From the NCBI RefSeq assembly GCF_021298855.1, contig NZ_JAJTHI010000005.1, forward strand, positions 1 through 64,000: DNA of 64,000 bases. Reading direction: 5' to 3'. Positions 12,690 through 22,567 of this stretch are shown one piece after another. This stretch comes from Gemmatimonas sp. GTDB taxonomy: Bacteria; Gemmatimonadota; Gemmatimonadetes; Gemmatimonadales; Gemmatimonadaceae. A program made the translations under genes and the position numbers. The notes under the pieces were generated by a model. It did no database searches. It had not been told where the DNA came from and worked only from the letters and a program-made list of their open reading frames with translations. Each line of letters begins with the position of its first letter. Positions within the stretch are counted from its first letter, which is position 1.

Positions 12690-13466
12690 TCACCCGTTGG
12701 GGGCATAGCAGGAGACGGGGTAGACCACCTCGCGCAGCGACAGCCCATGGGCCGGCGCTGGCGGCGATGTCTCGGTGTTGTCGGATGCCACGAGCAGCCG
12801 CGCGATGGTGCCACGCGGCCGGCGTCCCTGTGCCACATCGATCATCGTCCCCACGAGAAAACGCACCATGTGATGGAGAAACCGGTTCGCGGCGACCTCG
12901 AAGACCCAGCCGCCGTCGCGAGGCACCCACGCCGCGTGCTGAATGACGCAGCGATGGTGATCGTCGATCGGCGCCGTGCGAGCCACGGCAAACGCCCGAA
13001 ACGTGTGTTCTCCCAGCAGGTGACTGGCTTCCGCGTGAAGCGCCTCCGCCGCCAGCGGGCGGGGAACCGCCCACTCGTACCGGCGCCGGAAGGGCGACCG
13101 GGCAGCGTCATCCGTCCCCACAAGATAACCATATCGGCGCTTGATTGCGCTGCGCCGCGGATGAAAATCCGCAACCATCTCGTGGGCCGACGCCACCCAG
13201 ATGTCCGGCGGCAGCATGGCATTGATTGCACGCTGGAGCCGTTCCGGGCTCCAGCGCGCAGGAACCCGCACGCCGACCCCCTGGCCGTGTGCGTGAACGC
13301 CAGCATCGGTCCGCCCGGCGCCGACCGCGGGAACGGCGGTACCGCAGAGCCGGGCCAGCACGGCTTCCATCTCGCCCTGAACGGTTCGGGCGACGGGCTG
13401 GCGCTGCCAGCCGGCGAAGCGCCCTCCGTCATATTGCGTTACCAGGAGGATCGGTCGCAGGTCCAT
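12690..13466 (-). CDS. truA: tRNA pseudouridine(38-40) synthase TruA
   Basis: 258 residues. Converts uridines 38-40 in the anticodon stem-loop of many tRNAs to pseudouridine. The start MDLRPILLVTQYDGGRFAGW is typical, and the catalytic Asp54 lies in GAGRTDAGVHAHGQ. The C-terminal half has FLHHMVRFLVGTMIDVAQGR, the conserved dimer/active-site helix. It is first in the minus-strand run, 36 bases ahead of htrA. Confidence 0.95.
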   Translation of the reverse strand: MDLRPILLVTQYDGGRFAGWQRQPVARTVQGEMEAVLARLCGTAVPAVGAGRTDAGVHAHGQGVGVRVPARWSPERLQRAINAMLPPDIWVASAHEMVADFHPRRSAIKRRYGYLVGTDDAARSPFRRRYEWAVPRPLAAEALHAEASHLLGEHTFRAFAVARTAPIDDHHRCVIQHAAWVPRDGGWVFEVAANRFLHHMVRFLVGTMIDVAQGRRPRGTIARLLVASDNTETSPPAPAHGLSLREVVYPVSCYAPNG

Positions 13467-13601
13467 TGGCCGTGGAAGCTAGGCACCTCGGGCGTCTGCT
13501 TCAACTCGCCTGGGTCACGCCCGTGCGGTGGCCGGACGCGGACGGCTCGGCCATTGCGCGACCGCGCTGAATGACGTTTTGTGCTCGTCACCTCTTTCAC
13601 C

Positions 13602-14912
13602 ATGCCTCCACGCACTCTCGCCTCCCTTGCGCACGCCCTGTCGGCGGCCCCCGATCTCGATCAGGCCCTGATCGCCTTGGGGGAGTCGCTTGCCGAACTC
13701 GACCGGGGCGCGACGCTGGCGCTGATTCTGTATGACGCGCGCCGCGACATGCTGCGCGACCGGCTCACCCCGGTCGGTGCGCAGGTGGTCCGGAGCAGCA
13801 TGGAAACCACCTTCGACCATCTGCCCGAGCCCGTGCGCACCCGCGTGCTGGCTGGCGGGCCGTTCATCGATGTGACCGACCGGTCGGCCGATTACGCCCG
13901 CCTGTGCGGTTTTGCCACGATGCTCGAAGGCGGAATTCTCGCCGTGCGCGGCATGCGCATGGACGGCATGCTCGGCGCGATGCTCGCGCTGTACGAGCCC
14001 CGCAAGATTTTCGGCACGCGCACCACGGAACGCCTCGCCCCCGCCATGGCACTCTTCGACCTGGCCTACGCCCGCCTGGCGGAGCGGGAGGCGCGCGAAG
14101 AGGCCGTGCGAACGCTCGAGGACGTGACCCAGCGGGTACACGGGGAGTACGTCCGCAAGCTGGGCGCGCTCGAAGCGGAGCTGCGCGAGGTCCGCAACAC
14201 GCCGCGCGAAGTCCCCGCCCTCGATCCGGCGGAGATGATCGCCGTGCAGGCGGAAGCGGCGCGCGCCGTGGAGGAAGCGCGCCGTGCCGCCAGACGTGCC
14301 GAGCTGTCGGATCAGCAACTCGCCACCGCCGTGTCGCAGCTCGAGCAGGCGCACCTCGAACTGCACCGGCGCAGCGAGGCGCTCCGCCAGCGGACGCGGA
14401 CGCTGTACCTCGTCGATCGCGCCCTGACGCTGGACGCCGAAACCACGGACGCCCGGACGCTGGTCGACGCGCTGCTGGCACTCGTCGGCGACGATATGCA
14501 GGCGCAGCGCTGCTCGCTCATGCTGCGGTCGCCGGACCCCGAATATCTGTACCTCGCGGCGGCACGCGGCATCGCGCCGTCGGTGTCCGAGGGCATGCGG
14601 ATCCGTATTGGCGAGGGGGTGGCAGGACGCGTCGCCGCGGCGCGCGAGCCGCTGCTGGTGCAGGACGTGCGCGAGGCGGCGCAACACCCACTGCTGCGAG
14701 ACCAGTACTTCACGACGGGCAGCTTCATCTGCTTTCCGTTGCTGTATCATGGGGAACTGGTCGGTGTGCTCAACCTCACCAACCGCGCCCAGCGCGGGAT
14801 CTATACCGAGGAGGATGTCGAGCGCGTGCGCCTGCTCAGCCTGGTCATCTCCCTCATCACCTCGCGCCACGGCCTCACGGAGCGCCTGCTGGACACCCTG
14901 CATGTCAGCTGA
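13602..14912 (+). CDS. GAF - coiled coil - GAF regulatory protein
   Basis: 436 residues from ATG 13602 (a GTG seven codons earlier is possible). Residues about 10-150 look like a divergent GAF-type sensor; about 155-265 is Glu/Arg/Ala-rich and should form a long coiled coil (for example RTLEDVTQRVHGEYVRKLGA and AARAVEEARRAARRAELS); about 270-430 is a clearer GAF domain, with GVAGRVAAAREPLLVQDVRE and the end FPLLYHGELVGVLNLTNR. There is no kinase, cyclase or output domain, so it may act by protein contact. It overlaps trpD by 11 bases, suggesting coupled translation. Ligand unknown. Confidence 0.75.
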   Translation: MPPRTLASLAHALSAAPDLDQALIALGESLAELDRGATLALILYDARRDMLRDRLTPVGAQVVRSSMETTFDHLPEPVRTRVLAGGPFIDVTDRSADYARLCGFATMLEGGILAVRGMRMDGMLGAMLALYEPRKIFGTRTTERLAPAMALFDLAYARLAEREAREEAVRTLEDVTQRVHGEYVRKLGALEAELREVRNTPREVPALDPAEMIAVQAEAARAVEEARRAARRAELSDQQLATAVSQLEQAHLELHRRSEALRQRTRTLYLVDRALTLDAETTDARTLVDALLALVGDDMQAQRCSLMLRSPDPEYLYLAAARGIAPSVSEGMRIRIGEGVAGRVAAAREPLLVQDVREAAQHPLLRDQYFTTGSFICFPLLYHGELVGVLNLTNRAQRGIYTEEDVERVRLLSLVISLITSRHGLTERLLDTLHVS

Positions 14913-15960
14913 CGCCCTGCTCGGGGCGATCCGTCGTCTGGCCCAGCATGCGTCGCTCGACGCGGAGGCGCTGCGCGCGGCCTTCGGCGTCATCATGCGC
15001 GGCGAAGGGACCTCTGCCCAGGTCGCCGCCTTGCTCATGGCGCTCCGCGTGAAGGGAGAAACGGCCGAGGAAGTGGCCGGGGTCGTGCAGGCATTGCGTG
15101 ACGCCATGCTGGTGCTGCCGGTGGCCCAGCCGGACGAACTGGTGGACACCTGCGGAACCGGCGGTGGCGCGCTCACCACGTTCAACATTTCCACGGCGGC
15201 GGCGCTGGTGGCCGCGGGCATGGGGGTGCGGGTGGCGAAACACGGCAATCGGTCGTTCACGTCGCGCAGTGGCAGCGCCGATGTGCTCGAGGCGCTTGGG
15301 GTGGCGGTGGACATCTCGCCGGCCGCCATGGCCGACACCCTGCAGAATGCGGGGATCGTGTTCATGTTCGCGCCGCTCATGCATCCGGCGTTGCGCCATG
15401 TGGGGCCGGTGCGGCGGGAGCTGGCCGTGCCCACGGTCATGAACATGGTGGGCCCGCTGGCCAATCCGGCCCGCGCCGGGCGGCAGGTGGTGGGCGTAGC
15501 GGAACGCGCGCGCCTCCCGCTCCTGGCAGACGCGCTGTGCGCTCTGGGCTCGGTCAGGGCCCTCGTGGTGCATGGAGAGCCGGGCCTCGATGAAATCTCC
15601 CCGCTCGGCGTGACGTCGGTACAGGAGGTTGCCGGCGGCCGCGTGCAGTCGTGGGAGATCGATCCCGCGGCTCACGGGGTACGCGCGGTAGACGCGTCGG
15701 AGCTCGGCGGCGGCGAGCCCGCCGACAACGCGCGTGTGATCGAACAGGTGTTGCAGGGGGGAGGAACGCCAGGGGCGCACGCTGCCGTGCTGCTGAATGC
15801 CGCGGCTGCGCTCTACGTGAGCCGTGAGGGCCTCGCTTACGCGGACGCCGTGGCCCAGACACGCGACGCTCTGCGCTCAGGCGCAGGTTTCACGGCCCTG
15901 ATGCGGCTGCGCGCCGCCTCGCACGCCGCCGCCGCCCGATCGCGTTACGCCGCGTCCTAG
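14902..15960 (+). CDS. trpD: Anthranilate phosphoribosyltransferase
   Basis: 352 residues. Transfers phosphoribose from PRPP to anthranilate, second step of the tryptophan branch. The PRPP/Mg site is seen as DTCGTGGGALTTFNISTAAA, followed by VAKHGNRSFTSRSGSADVLEALG. Further on, VMNMVGPLANPARAGRQVVGV is family-typical. The ATG at 14902 lies 11 bases inside the end of the GAF gene. There is no trpE or trpG in the window. Its stop is 18 bases from the stop of lexA, which converges on it. Confidence 0.95.
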   Translation: MSADALLGAIRRLAQHASLDAEALRAAFGVIMRGEGTSAQVAALLMALRVKGETAEEVAGVVQALRDAMLVLPVAQPDELVDTCGTGGGALTTFNISTAAALVAAGMGVRVAKHGNRSFTSRSGSADVLEALGVAVDISPAAMADTLQNAGIVFMFAPLMHPALRHVGPVRRELAVPTVMNMVGPLANPARAGRQVVGVAERARLPLLADALCALGSVRALVVHGEPGLDEISPLGVTSVQEVAGGRVQSWEIDPAAHGVRAVDASELGGGEPADNARVIEQVLQGGGTPGAHAAVLLNAAAALYVSREGLAYADAVAQTRDALRSGAGFTALMRLRAASHAAAARSRYAAS

Positions 15961-15978
15961 CCCCCTCGGTGCCGAGGC

Positions 15979-16587
15979 TCAGTAGCGCCGCAGCACGCCC
16001 ACCACAATGCCCTGAATGCGCACGTCGTCCTCGTGGACAAAGAGCGGCTGCATGGTTTCGTTTGCTGGCTGCAGACGAATGCGCCCGTCACGCTCACGAT
16101 AATACCGCTTGACCGTGGCGCCCGACCCGTCGAGCAGGGCAATGACCATCTCCCCGTTGTCCGCGGCCTGCTTGTCGTTGATGACCACGTAGTCGCCGTC
16201 GCGGATGTGCTCCTCGATCATGGAGTCGCCCTTCACGCGCAGCACGTAATGGCTCCCGTTCTTGCGCAGGAACCCGTCGGGCACCGCCATGGTTTCGCCG
16301 GTGTGCATCGCTTCGAGCGGTGCGCCGGCAGCCACGGTGCCCAGCAGCGGGAGTTCGACCGCACGCTGGTAGATCTCCGAGGGCAGAATTTCGATCGCGC
16401 GGCTTTCGTTGTACGACCGCTTGATGTATCCCTTGCGCTCGAGATTCGTGAGGTGCTCATGCACCGTAGCCAGCGAGTTATAGTTGAAGCGCGAGGCGAT
16501 TTCCTCAAAGCTCGGCGCGTACCCGTTGACTTCGTTGTACTCTGACAGGAACGACAGAATCTCCCGCTGTCGCTTGGTGAGCGGCAT
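15979..16587 (-). CDS. lexA: LexA repressor (SOS response)
   Basis: 202 residues, the same length as E. coli LexA. N-terminal winged helix begins MPLTKRQREILSFLSEY; the recognition region includes SFEEIASRFNYNSLATVHEH. Self-cleavage site Ala87-Gly88 in VAAGAP; catalytic Ser122 in GDSMIEEHI and Lys160 in ATVKRYY. A good GGAGG lies just before the ATG (CCATGGAGGTACC). The gene is inserted, on the opposite strand, between trpD and trpC. I could not find a convincing operator in the 87 bases up to trpC, but LexA boxes of this lineage may differ from those I know. Confidence 0.95.
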   Translation of the reverse strand: MPLTKRQREILSFLSEYNEVNGYAPSFEEIASRFNYNSLATVHEHLTNLERKGYIKRSYNESRAIEILPSEIYQRAVELPLLGTVAAGAPLEAMHTGETMAVPDGFLRKNGSHYVLRVKGDSMIEEHIRDGDYVVINDKQAADNGEMVIALLDGSGATVKRYYRERDGRIRLQPANETMQPLFVHEDDVRIQGIVVGVLRRY

Positions 16588-16674
16588 GGTACCTCCATGG
16601 ATTGAGGGGACGGCTCGCGCCCCGAAAACAGGCCGAATCCAACCACCCGGCACGCTAACCGAAGACGCCCCGAA

Positions 16675-17547
16675 GTGCAAGCATTTTTTTCGTCCGCGCC
16701 CTGGAGCTTCCCCGGCGGCACGCTCGGCGCGCTGACCCGCGAGGCGCATGAGCGGGCGGGCGCCGTCGCTGCCACCCTGAACGAGCTGCGGGCGCGCGCC
16801 ACCGATCTCCCTCCCGCTATTCCCTTCGCCGCATCATTGCGCGGCCCGTGCCTGCGGGTCATTGCGGAGGTGAAGCGGGCCTCCCCATCCAAGGGGGCCA
16901 TTGCCCCTGGCCTCGACGCCAGGGTGCAGGCCGCCGCCTATGTGGCCGGCGGCGCCGCCGCGATCTCGGTGCTCACGGAGCCGACGCGGTTCGGCGGTGA
17001 CCTCGCGGATCTCCGCGCCGTGAGCCACGCGGTGCCGGTGCCGGTCATCCGGAAGGATTTTCTCGTGCATCCGGTGCAGCTGTGGGAGGCACGCGCCGCA
17101 GGCGCGTCGGCGGCGCTGCTCATCGTACGGTCGCTCTCCCCAGACGCGTTGCCGCGCCTCATGGACGCCGCCGCCGCCGCGGGGCTCGCGACGCTGGTCG
17201 AGGTACGCACCCTCGGGGAGCTCGATCGTGCCCTGGCCGCCGGAGCCTCGGTGATCGGGGTGAACAACCGCGATCTGGAAACACTCGTCATTGACCCCGC
17301 AACGGCCCCCACGCTGGTTCCATGCATCCCAGCCGAGTGCATCGCGGTGGCGGAGAGCGGCCTGCGCACCCCGGGCGATCTGGCGCCGGCCGCCGCCGCA
17401 GGGGCGGATGCCGTGCTCGTGGGCAGCGCGATCTCGGCAGCGGCCGACCCGGCGGCCGAGGTGCGCGCCCTCGCCGGCGTGGCCCGCGCCCACAGCGCCC
17501 GTGATGCCGAAGTGGCGCGCCGTCAGCTGGGATCGACCGGTTACTGA
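16675..17547 (+). CDS. trpC: Indole-3-glycerol phosphate synthase
   Basis: 290 residues from GTG 16675. Ring closure of CdRP to indole-3-glycerol phosphate on a beta/alpha barrel. Motifs: VIAEVKRASPSKGAIAP (catalytic Lys and Glu region), PVPVIRKDFLVHPVQLWEA, VIGVNNRDLETL and CIAVAESGLRTPGDL. The conserved part begins about residue 18, so the first ~15 residues, which include a run of seven T (16684-16690), are an extension; no other in-frame start was seen before the conserved region. Divergent from lexA with 87 bases between them. Confidence 0.93.
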   Translation: MQAFFSSAPWSFPGGTLGALTREAHERAGAVAATLNELRARATDLPPAIPFAASLRGPCLRVIAEVKRASPSKGAIAPGLDARVQAAAYVAGGAAAISVLTEPTRFGGDLADLRAVSHAVPVPVIRKDFLVHPVQLWEARAAGASAALLIVRSLSPDALPRLMDAAAAAGLATLVEVRTLGELDRALAAGASVIGVNNRDLETLVIDPATAPTLVPCIPAECIAVAESGLRTPGDLAPAAAAGADAVLVGSAISAAADPAAEVRALAGVARAHSARDAEVARRQLGSTGY

Positions 17548-17550
17548 ACC

Positions 17551-18213
17551 ATGCCCGACGTCAAGATTTGCGGGCTGACCAGAGTGGAAGACGCACGCCA
17601 TGCGGCGCGCTCCGGCGCGTCGTTCCTCGGGGTCATCCTTGCCGGGGGGCCGCGGCACCTCACCCTCCCCGAGGCGCGTCAGGTCCTGGGCGCGCCGCGT
17701 CACGGCGTGCGACGCGTGGCCGTCGTCGGTGATCAGTCCGCCGAGGATGTGATCGCCCTCGCCAGCGCGCTCGCCGTTGACGTGGTGCAGATGCACGGGC
17801 GGCGGCCCCCCGCTGAGGCCGTGCAGATAGGCCGTACCGCCGGCTGCGAGGTGTGGCCGGTGCTGCGGATCACGGGGGCGACTCTCCCGGAGGATGCCAT
17901 CATGTGGGGGGCGGTGAGTGGCACTCTGGTACTCGACGCCTTCGTCGCCGGACAGCTCGGTGGCACCGGCGTGGCACTTGACTGGTCCGGGATGGTCGAG
18001 TCAGTGGCAGCGCTTCGGAAGGAACTGCCAGCGCTCCGGCTGGTACTCGCCGGTGGACTCCGGCCGGAAAACGTGGCTGACGCGGTGCGTTTGCTTTCCC
18101 CGCAGGTCGTGGACGTATCTTCCGGCGTGGAGAGTGCGCCCGGTGTGAAGGATCCGGTGCGCGTGCAACAGTTCGTGCGGGCGGCGCATCGCGCCGCGGA
18201 GATGTCGCGATGA
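17551..18213 (+). CDS. trpF: Phosphoribosylanthranilate isomerase
   Basis: 220 residues. Amadori rearrangement of phosphoribosylanthranilate to CdRP. The N-terminus [22 protein letters not shown] has the catalytic Cys of KICGLT; the opposite Asp is in [17 protein letters not shown]; the phosphate site is [14 protein letters not shown] followed by [10 protein letters not shown]. It begins three bases after the trpC stop and overlaps trpB by ATGA. Confidence 0.94.
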   Translation: MPDVKICGLTRVEDARHAARSGASFLGVILAGGPRHLTLPEARQVLGAPRHGVRRVAVVGDQSAEDVIALASALAVDVVQMHGRRPPAEAVQIGRTAGCEVWPVLRITGATLPEDAIMWGAVSGTLVLDAFVAGQLGGTGVALDWSGMVESVAALRKELPALRLVLAGGLRPENVADAVRLLSPQVVDVSSGVESAPGVKDPVRVQQFVRAAHRAAEMSR

Positions 18214-19412
18214 CGATGGTCGGCAGTGCAGGGATCCCCCCGACGGACCGGTTCGGACCGTTCGGCGGTCGGTACGTTCCCGAAACGCTCATACCCGCAC
18301 TCGATGCTCTGGAAGCGGCCTTTGCGGCGGTGCAGCACGATACCGCGTTTCAGGCCGAACTCGACGGCCTGTTGCGCGAGTACGTGGGGCGTCCGACGGC
18401 CCTCACCTTCGCGCCGCGCCTCAGCGCGCGCGTGGGCGCGCCGATATGGCTGAAGCGCGAGGATCTCAACCATACTGGCGCCCACAAGATCAACAACACC
18501 GTGGGGCAGGCGCTCCTCGCGCGCCGTATGGGGAAGCAGCGCATCATTGCCGAAACCGGCGCCGGACAGCACGGGGTGGCCACGGCCACCATCTGCGCCC
18601 GCTTCGGACTGGAATGCGTGGTGTACATGGGCGAAGAAGACATGCAGCGGCAGGCGCTCAACGTATTCCGCATGCGCCTGATGGGGGCCACGGTCGTTCC
18701 GGTCACGTCGGGCACCCGCACCCTCAAGGATGCCACAACCGAGGCCATTCGGGACTGGGTGACCAATGTCACCGACAGTCACTATATCATCGGGTCGGTG
18801 GTCGGGCCGGCGCCGTATCCACGCATGGTGCGGGAGTTCCAGTCCGTCATCGGCACCGAGGCGCGCGCCCAGATGCTGGCGAAGACCGGCCGCTTGCCAC
18901 GTACCGTGGTCGCCTGTGTGGGTGGGGGCTCCAATGCCATGGGTATCTTCGCCGGCTTCGTGCGCGACGAGGGGGTGGAGCTGGTGGGGGTGGAAGCCGC
19001 CGGTGCCGGCCTCGATACCGACCGCCACAGTGCGTCCATCACCAAGGGGACGCCGGGGGTCCTGCACGGCTCGCTCTCGTATCTTCTGCAGGATGCCGCC
19101 GGTCAGGTCCACCCGGCGCACTCCATTTCTGCCGGCCTCGATTATCCCGGGGTGGGACCGGAGCATGCGTGGCTGCACGACAGCGGGCGGGCCGAGTACG
19201 TGGCGGTCACGGATACGGACGCGTTGCGAGGGGTGGCCCTGCTGAGTCGTCTGGAAGGGATCATTCCGGCTCTCGAGACGGCGCACGCGGTGGCGTGGCT
19301 CGAACGTGAGGCCGGACGGTGGTCGGAGCAGGACCCGGTACTGTTGTGCGTAAGCGGCCGGGGCGACAAGGACGTGGGAACCATCAGCCAGCACACCCTT
19401 CCCGAGGTATGA
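18210..19412 (+). CDS. trpB: Tryptophan synthase beta chain
   Basis: 400 residues. PLP enzyme joining indole and serine. The PLP lysine is in [20 protein letters not shown]; the catalytic Glu region is [14 protein letters not shown]; the phosphate cradle is [15 protein letters not shown]; the C-terminus has [11 protein letters not shown]. Start [13 protein letters not shown] is the usual TrpB1 pattern. The partner trpA does not follow: two other genes (HEAT and HD-GYP) come between, each coupled by ATGA. Confidence 0.96.
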   Translation: MTMVGSAGIPPTDRFGPFGGRYVPETLIPALDALEAAFAAVQHDTAFQAELDGLLREYVGRPTALTFAPRLSARVGAPIWLKREDLNHTGAHKINNTVGQALLARRMGKQRIIAETGAGQHGVATATICARFGLECVVYMGEEDMQRQALNVFRMRLMGATVVPVTSGTRTLKDATTEAIRDWVTNVTDSHYIIGSVVGPAPYPRMVREFQSVIGTEARAQMLAKTGRLPRTVVACVGGGSNAMGIFAGFVRDEGVELVGVEAAGAGLDTDRHSASITKGTPGVLHGSLSYLLQDAAGQVHPAHSISAGLDYPGVGPEHAWLHDSGRAEYVAVTDTDALRGVALLSRLEGIIPALETAHAVAWLEREAGRWSEQDPVLLCVSGRGDKDVGTISQHTLPEV

Positions 19413-21103
19413 CCGTTTCGGTACCGGACGCGGGCTTTTCGCCGGAAGTCGTATCGGCCGTTGAGGACGCACTGCGTGCGTTCGCGAAGGCGCTTCGTGC
19501 CGTCCAGTTGTATCTGCCCAACAACCCCACGCGCGCCCAGAGCGTCGAACAGGCGCGACAGGCCTTCGCGCGCGTCTGGACGTACCTGACGCCCCTCGAC
19601 CTGCAGGTGCGGGAAGCGTCGTTCACGCTCGACGACCGGGTGGTGTACCAGGACGTGGAGCGCGCCGGCGAGTCGCTGCCGTGGCTGTTGTACCGCGACG
19701 GACTGCGCTCGCTGAGTTTCCTTCCCGGTTTCGAGACCCAGGACCTGGAGATCCTCCTCGCCCTGCTGCATCGGGCACGCACGGCATCCACCGACGACGA
19801 CGACCTGGTCACCATGTTGTGGGTGGCCGACGTCGCCCATCTCACGTACCGGTACGTCGAGAACAGCGGCGCCAGCGATTTCGTGATGGCGTCGGGCGAC
19901 CGGCCCGGCGTGGCCACGCAGGCCGCCGGCGAATTGCCGCTGGCGGTGCCGCCCGCGGAAACACAGCCCCCCGGTGACGGACCGCCGGGGTTGGTACGGC
20001 CGGAGGATTTCGAGTCCACGCTGTACTTCCTCGATCCGCGCGAGGCGGCGTACCTGCAGGATGAACTGAAGCGCGAGTATACCGAAGACCAGCGGCGCCT
20101 CGTCCTCGCCAGCCTTCTCGACATCATCGAGCTGCAGGCCGACGTCGGGGCACAACGGGAGGCGTTGGCGATTCTCGATCAGCTGGTGCTCGAGTTTCTC
20201 ACGCTCGGAGAGTACGACCTCGTGGCCTACACCCTGCGTGAAGCGGGGGCCACCGCCGCGCGTACCGGCGTCCACGGCGATGTGCAGAATGGACTGCGCG
20301 AGTTGCCGGCGCGACTGAGTGAACCACAGGTGGTCGCCCAACTGCTGCACACCCTCGACGAGAGTGCGCGGACCCCGGTGGCGTCGCTGCTCGAGGGGCT
20401 GTTCGCCGAGCTGCGCCCGGCGGCACTCGAACCGCTGGTCGCCTGGCTCGGTGCCGCCAGCGCGTCTCCAGCGCGCGCGGCCATCGAACGCGCGTCACTG
20501 CGACTCGCGGGCGCAAACACCGGGGAGCTGGCCAAGCTGCTCGAGCACCCACAGGAACCGGTGGTGCGTGGCGCACTTCGCCTTGTGGCGCAGCTCGCGA
20601 CGCCGGCTGCCGTCCCGGGGCTGGCCCGTATCCTGCGCGGGGCGGACAGCAAACTGCGCGCCGAAGCGGTGGCGGCGCTGGCGGACATCGGCTCCCCATC
20701 GGCGCTGCAGGCGCTGGAGCGCGCCATGGACGACGCCGATCGCGACGTGCGGGTGGCGGCGTTTCGTGGCATTGGTGCCCGCAAGCACGGCGGCGCGCTG
20801 CCGCGACTGCTTGACGCCATCCGTCGCAAGGAGCTCCGGAGCGCCGACCTCGGGGAGAAGATGGTGCTCTTCGAGGCGTTCGGCAGCCTGTGTGGTGAGC
20901 AGGGGGTCGCGGTACTCGATGGCATCCTGAACGCCCGCGGGTTGCTCGGCGCCAAGGAGACCCCCGAAATGCGTGCCTGCGCGGCCCGCGCGCTGGGACT
21001 CGTGGGCAGTCGGACCGCGATCGCCGCCCTGCAGAAGTCGGCAGACACCAAGGATGTCGTGGTGCGCAGCGCGGTCGCCCGCGCCATGCGAGGCGGGGCA
21101 TGA
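19409..21103 (+). CDS. HEAT-repeat protein with N-terminal module shared with its neighbour
   Basis: 564 residues from ATG 19409, which overlaps the trpB stop (ATGA). Residues about 22-120 form a compact domain ([20 protein letters not shown] ... [20 protein letters not shown]) that I can align by eye with residues 27-127 of the next protein. A linker rich in Pro and Gly (about 165-200) follows, then helical repeats. From about residue 390 the repeats are of HEAT/PBS type, for example [20 protein letters not shown] and [20 protein letters not shown]. No signal peptide or membrane segment. Probably a scaffold protein; the function is unknown. Confidence 0.78.
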   Translation: MTVSVPDAGFSPEVVSAVEDALRAFAKALRAVQLYLPNNPTRAQSVEQARQAFARVWTYLTPLDLQVREASFTLDDRVVYQDVERAGESLPWLLYRDGLRSLSFLPGFETQDLEILLALLHRARTASTDDDDLVTMLWVADVAHLTYRYVENSGASDFVMASGDRPGVATQAAGELPLAVPPAETQPPGDGPPGLVRPEDFESTLYFLDPREAAYLQDELKREYTEDQRRLVLASLLDIIELQADVGAQREALAILDQLVLEFLTLGEYDLVAYTLREAGATAARTGVHGDVQNGLRELPARLSEPQVVAQLLHTLDESARTPVASLLEGLFAELRPAALEPLVAWLGAASASPARAAIERASLRLAGANTGELAKLLEHPQEPVVRGALRLVAQLATPAAVPGLARILRGADSKLRAEAVAALADIGSPSALQALERAMDDADRDVRVAAFRGIGARKHGGALPRLLDAIRRKELRSADLGEKMVLFEAFGSLCGEQGVAVLDGILNARGLLGAKETPEMRACAARALGLVGSRTAIAALQKSADTKDVVVRSAVARAMRGGA

Positions 21104-22563
21104 CCGCGCCGCACTCCACCACCCGCGCCGACCGTGGCACGACGGACGGCGGCAACCAGAAGACCATCCGGGCGCTCATCGTGGCAATGAACAGCGCCGT
21201 CCGCGCCGTGCGCCTCTACCCGGTGGAGAACACCGCGGTGCAGAAGGCCATCGCGGAACTGGGGGCGTGTGCCGATCGGGTGCGGGAGAGTGAGGGGCAC
21301 TGCACGGTGCGGCGGGTGGGCGACTACCTCTTCGTCAACGACACGCGCTTGCGCCTCACCTTCGACAACTATGCGGCGGTCGCGGCATTGTTGGGGTTGT
21401 TCCGCGAGGCCGGCATTGGCGGCGTCGGCACCTCCGAGGCGCCGCCACCGCGCTCGTGGGTAGTCCTGCTGTCGTTCCTGCAGGCGCCCCCGCTCGAGTA
21501 TCCGGAGGAAGAGCGTCTCACGCACTTCACGGCCCGGCTGGAGACGGCGCAGGTCCATGACTTCGAGCTCCTCCCGGCGGTTGACGACCAGGACGAACTC
21601 GATCACGACCTCGACGCCAAGGAACGGGCGCGCCAGACCTATGTCCGCTCGCTCGATGTCACGCGCGAGGTGCTCACGTCGGCGCGGCTGGGGAAGAGCC
21701 CGGGCCTCAAGCGCGTGAAACGCGCCGTGCAGGGCATTGTGGACGCCATCCTCACCGATGGCTCGTCGATGATCGGCCTCACGACGCTCCGTGACTTCGA
21801 CGAGTACACGTTCGTGCACAGCGTCAACGTGTGCATTCTGTCGGTGGCGCTCGGCCGCCGCCTTGCTCTCAGCAAGACGCAATTGCTCGATCTGGGATTG
21901 GCGGCGTTGCTGCACGACATCGGCAAGTCCCGCGTGCCGCGCGAGCTGCTCAACAAGCGCGGACACCTCGCGGAAGACGAGCAGGTCGTCCTGTGGACCC
22001 ACACCTGGAACGGGGTGCTGGCGCTGTTCGCGCTGCCGAATGGCGGCGTCCGCCCGTGGCGCGCGATGACGGCGGCGTACGAGCATCACATGAAGACCGA
22101 CCTGTCCGGCTACCCCAAGGTCTCGCGGCAGCGGAAGTTGTCGTTGTTCAGCAAGATCATCGCCGTCACCGACGGTTTCGATGCGGCCACCACCACGCGC
22201 GTGTATCAGGATGCTCCCTGGAGCCCCGCCGATGTCCTTCGCGGCATGCGGGACAATCCTCGGCTCGGTCTCGATCCTGTTGTCGTCAAGGCCTTCATCA
22301 ATCTCACGGGCATCTATCCCGTAGGCACGGTGGTGGTCCTCGACACCTTCGAACTGGCGATCGTGCTGGCTGCCAACCCCGATCCGTCGGCGCTGTCGCG
22401 GCCGATCATTCGCCTGCTCATGGACGACCGCGGCAATCTGCTGGACGATCCGAACCCGGTAGACCTTACGGTGCGCACGGCGACCGGTCAGTTTGCACGC
22501 ACGATCATTCGCACCGAAGACCCGCAACGCTATGGCATCAACATCGGTGACTATTTCGCCTGA
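21100..22563 (+). CDS. HD-GYP domain phosphodiesterase-like protein
   Basis: 487 residues. HD-GYP proteins usually hydrolyse cyclic di-GMP. The N-terminal part (about 27-127, with RAVRLYPVENTAVQKA) resembles the N-terminus of the preceding HEAT protein. The catalytic core has His240, His272-Asp273 (LHDIGK), His301, His329-His330 and Gly337-Tyr338-Pro339 (DLSGYPK), then IIAVTDGFDAATTTR. The usual HPeiG is replaced by HTWNG and HHExxDG by HHMKTDLSG, so the metal site is slightly altered and activity is not certain. Overlaps the HEAT gene by ATGA; trpA starts four bases after its stop, or inside it. Confidence 0.85.
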   Translation: MTAPHSTTRADRGTTDGGNQKTIRALIVAMNSAVRAVRLYPVENTAVQKAIAELGACADRVRESEGHCTVRRVGDYLFVNDTRLRLTFDNYAAVAALLGLFREAGIGGVGTSEAPPPRSWVVLLSFLQAPPLEYPEEERLTHFTARLETAQVHDFELLPAVDDQDELDHDLDAKERARQTYVRSLDVTREVLTSARLGKSPGLKRVKRAVQGIVDAILTDGSSMIGLTTLRDFDEYTFVHSVNVCILSVALGRRLALSKTQLLDLGLAALLHDIGKSRVPRELLNKRGHLAEDEQVVLWTHTWNGVLALFALPNGGVRPWRAMTAAYEHHMKTDLSGYPKVSRQRKLSLFSKIIAVTDGFDAATTTRVYQDAPWSPADVLRGMRDNPRLGLDPVVVKAFINLTGIYPVGTVVVLDTFELAIVLAANPDPSALSRPIIRLLMDDRGNLLDDPNPVDLTVRTATGQFARTIIRTEDPQRYGINIGDYFA

Positions 22564-22567
22564 AGCA

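Noticed and set aside
13515-15464. 649-codon minus-strand frame across the GAF and trpD genes
   Set aside because: Antisense to two well-supported genes with clear motifs; low-complexity composition.
15961-15978. Bidirectional terminator between trpD and lexA
   Set aside because: CCTCGG-TG-CCGAGG has a two-base loop and no T tract, and the gap is 18 bases; too weak.
16588-16690. LexA operator or trp attenuator in the lexA-trpC gap
   Set aside because: There is no palindrome of a LexA-box type I know, and the run of seven T at 16684-16690 has no stem before it and lies inside the trpC frame.
17733-19472. 579-codon minus-strand frame across trpF and trpB
   Set aside because: Antisense to strongly conserved trp genes, with no recognisable domain.
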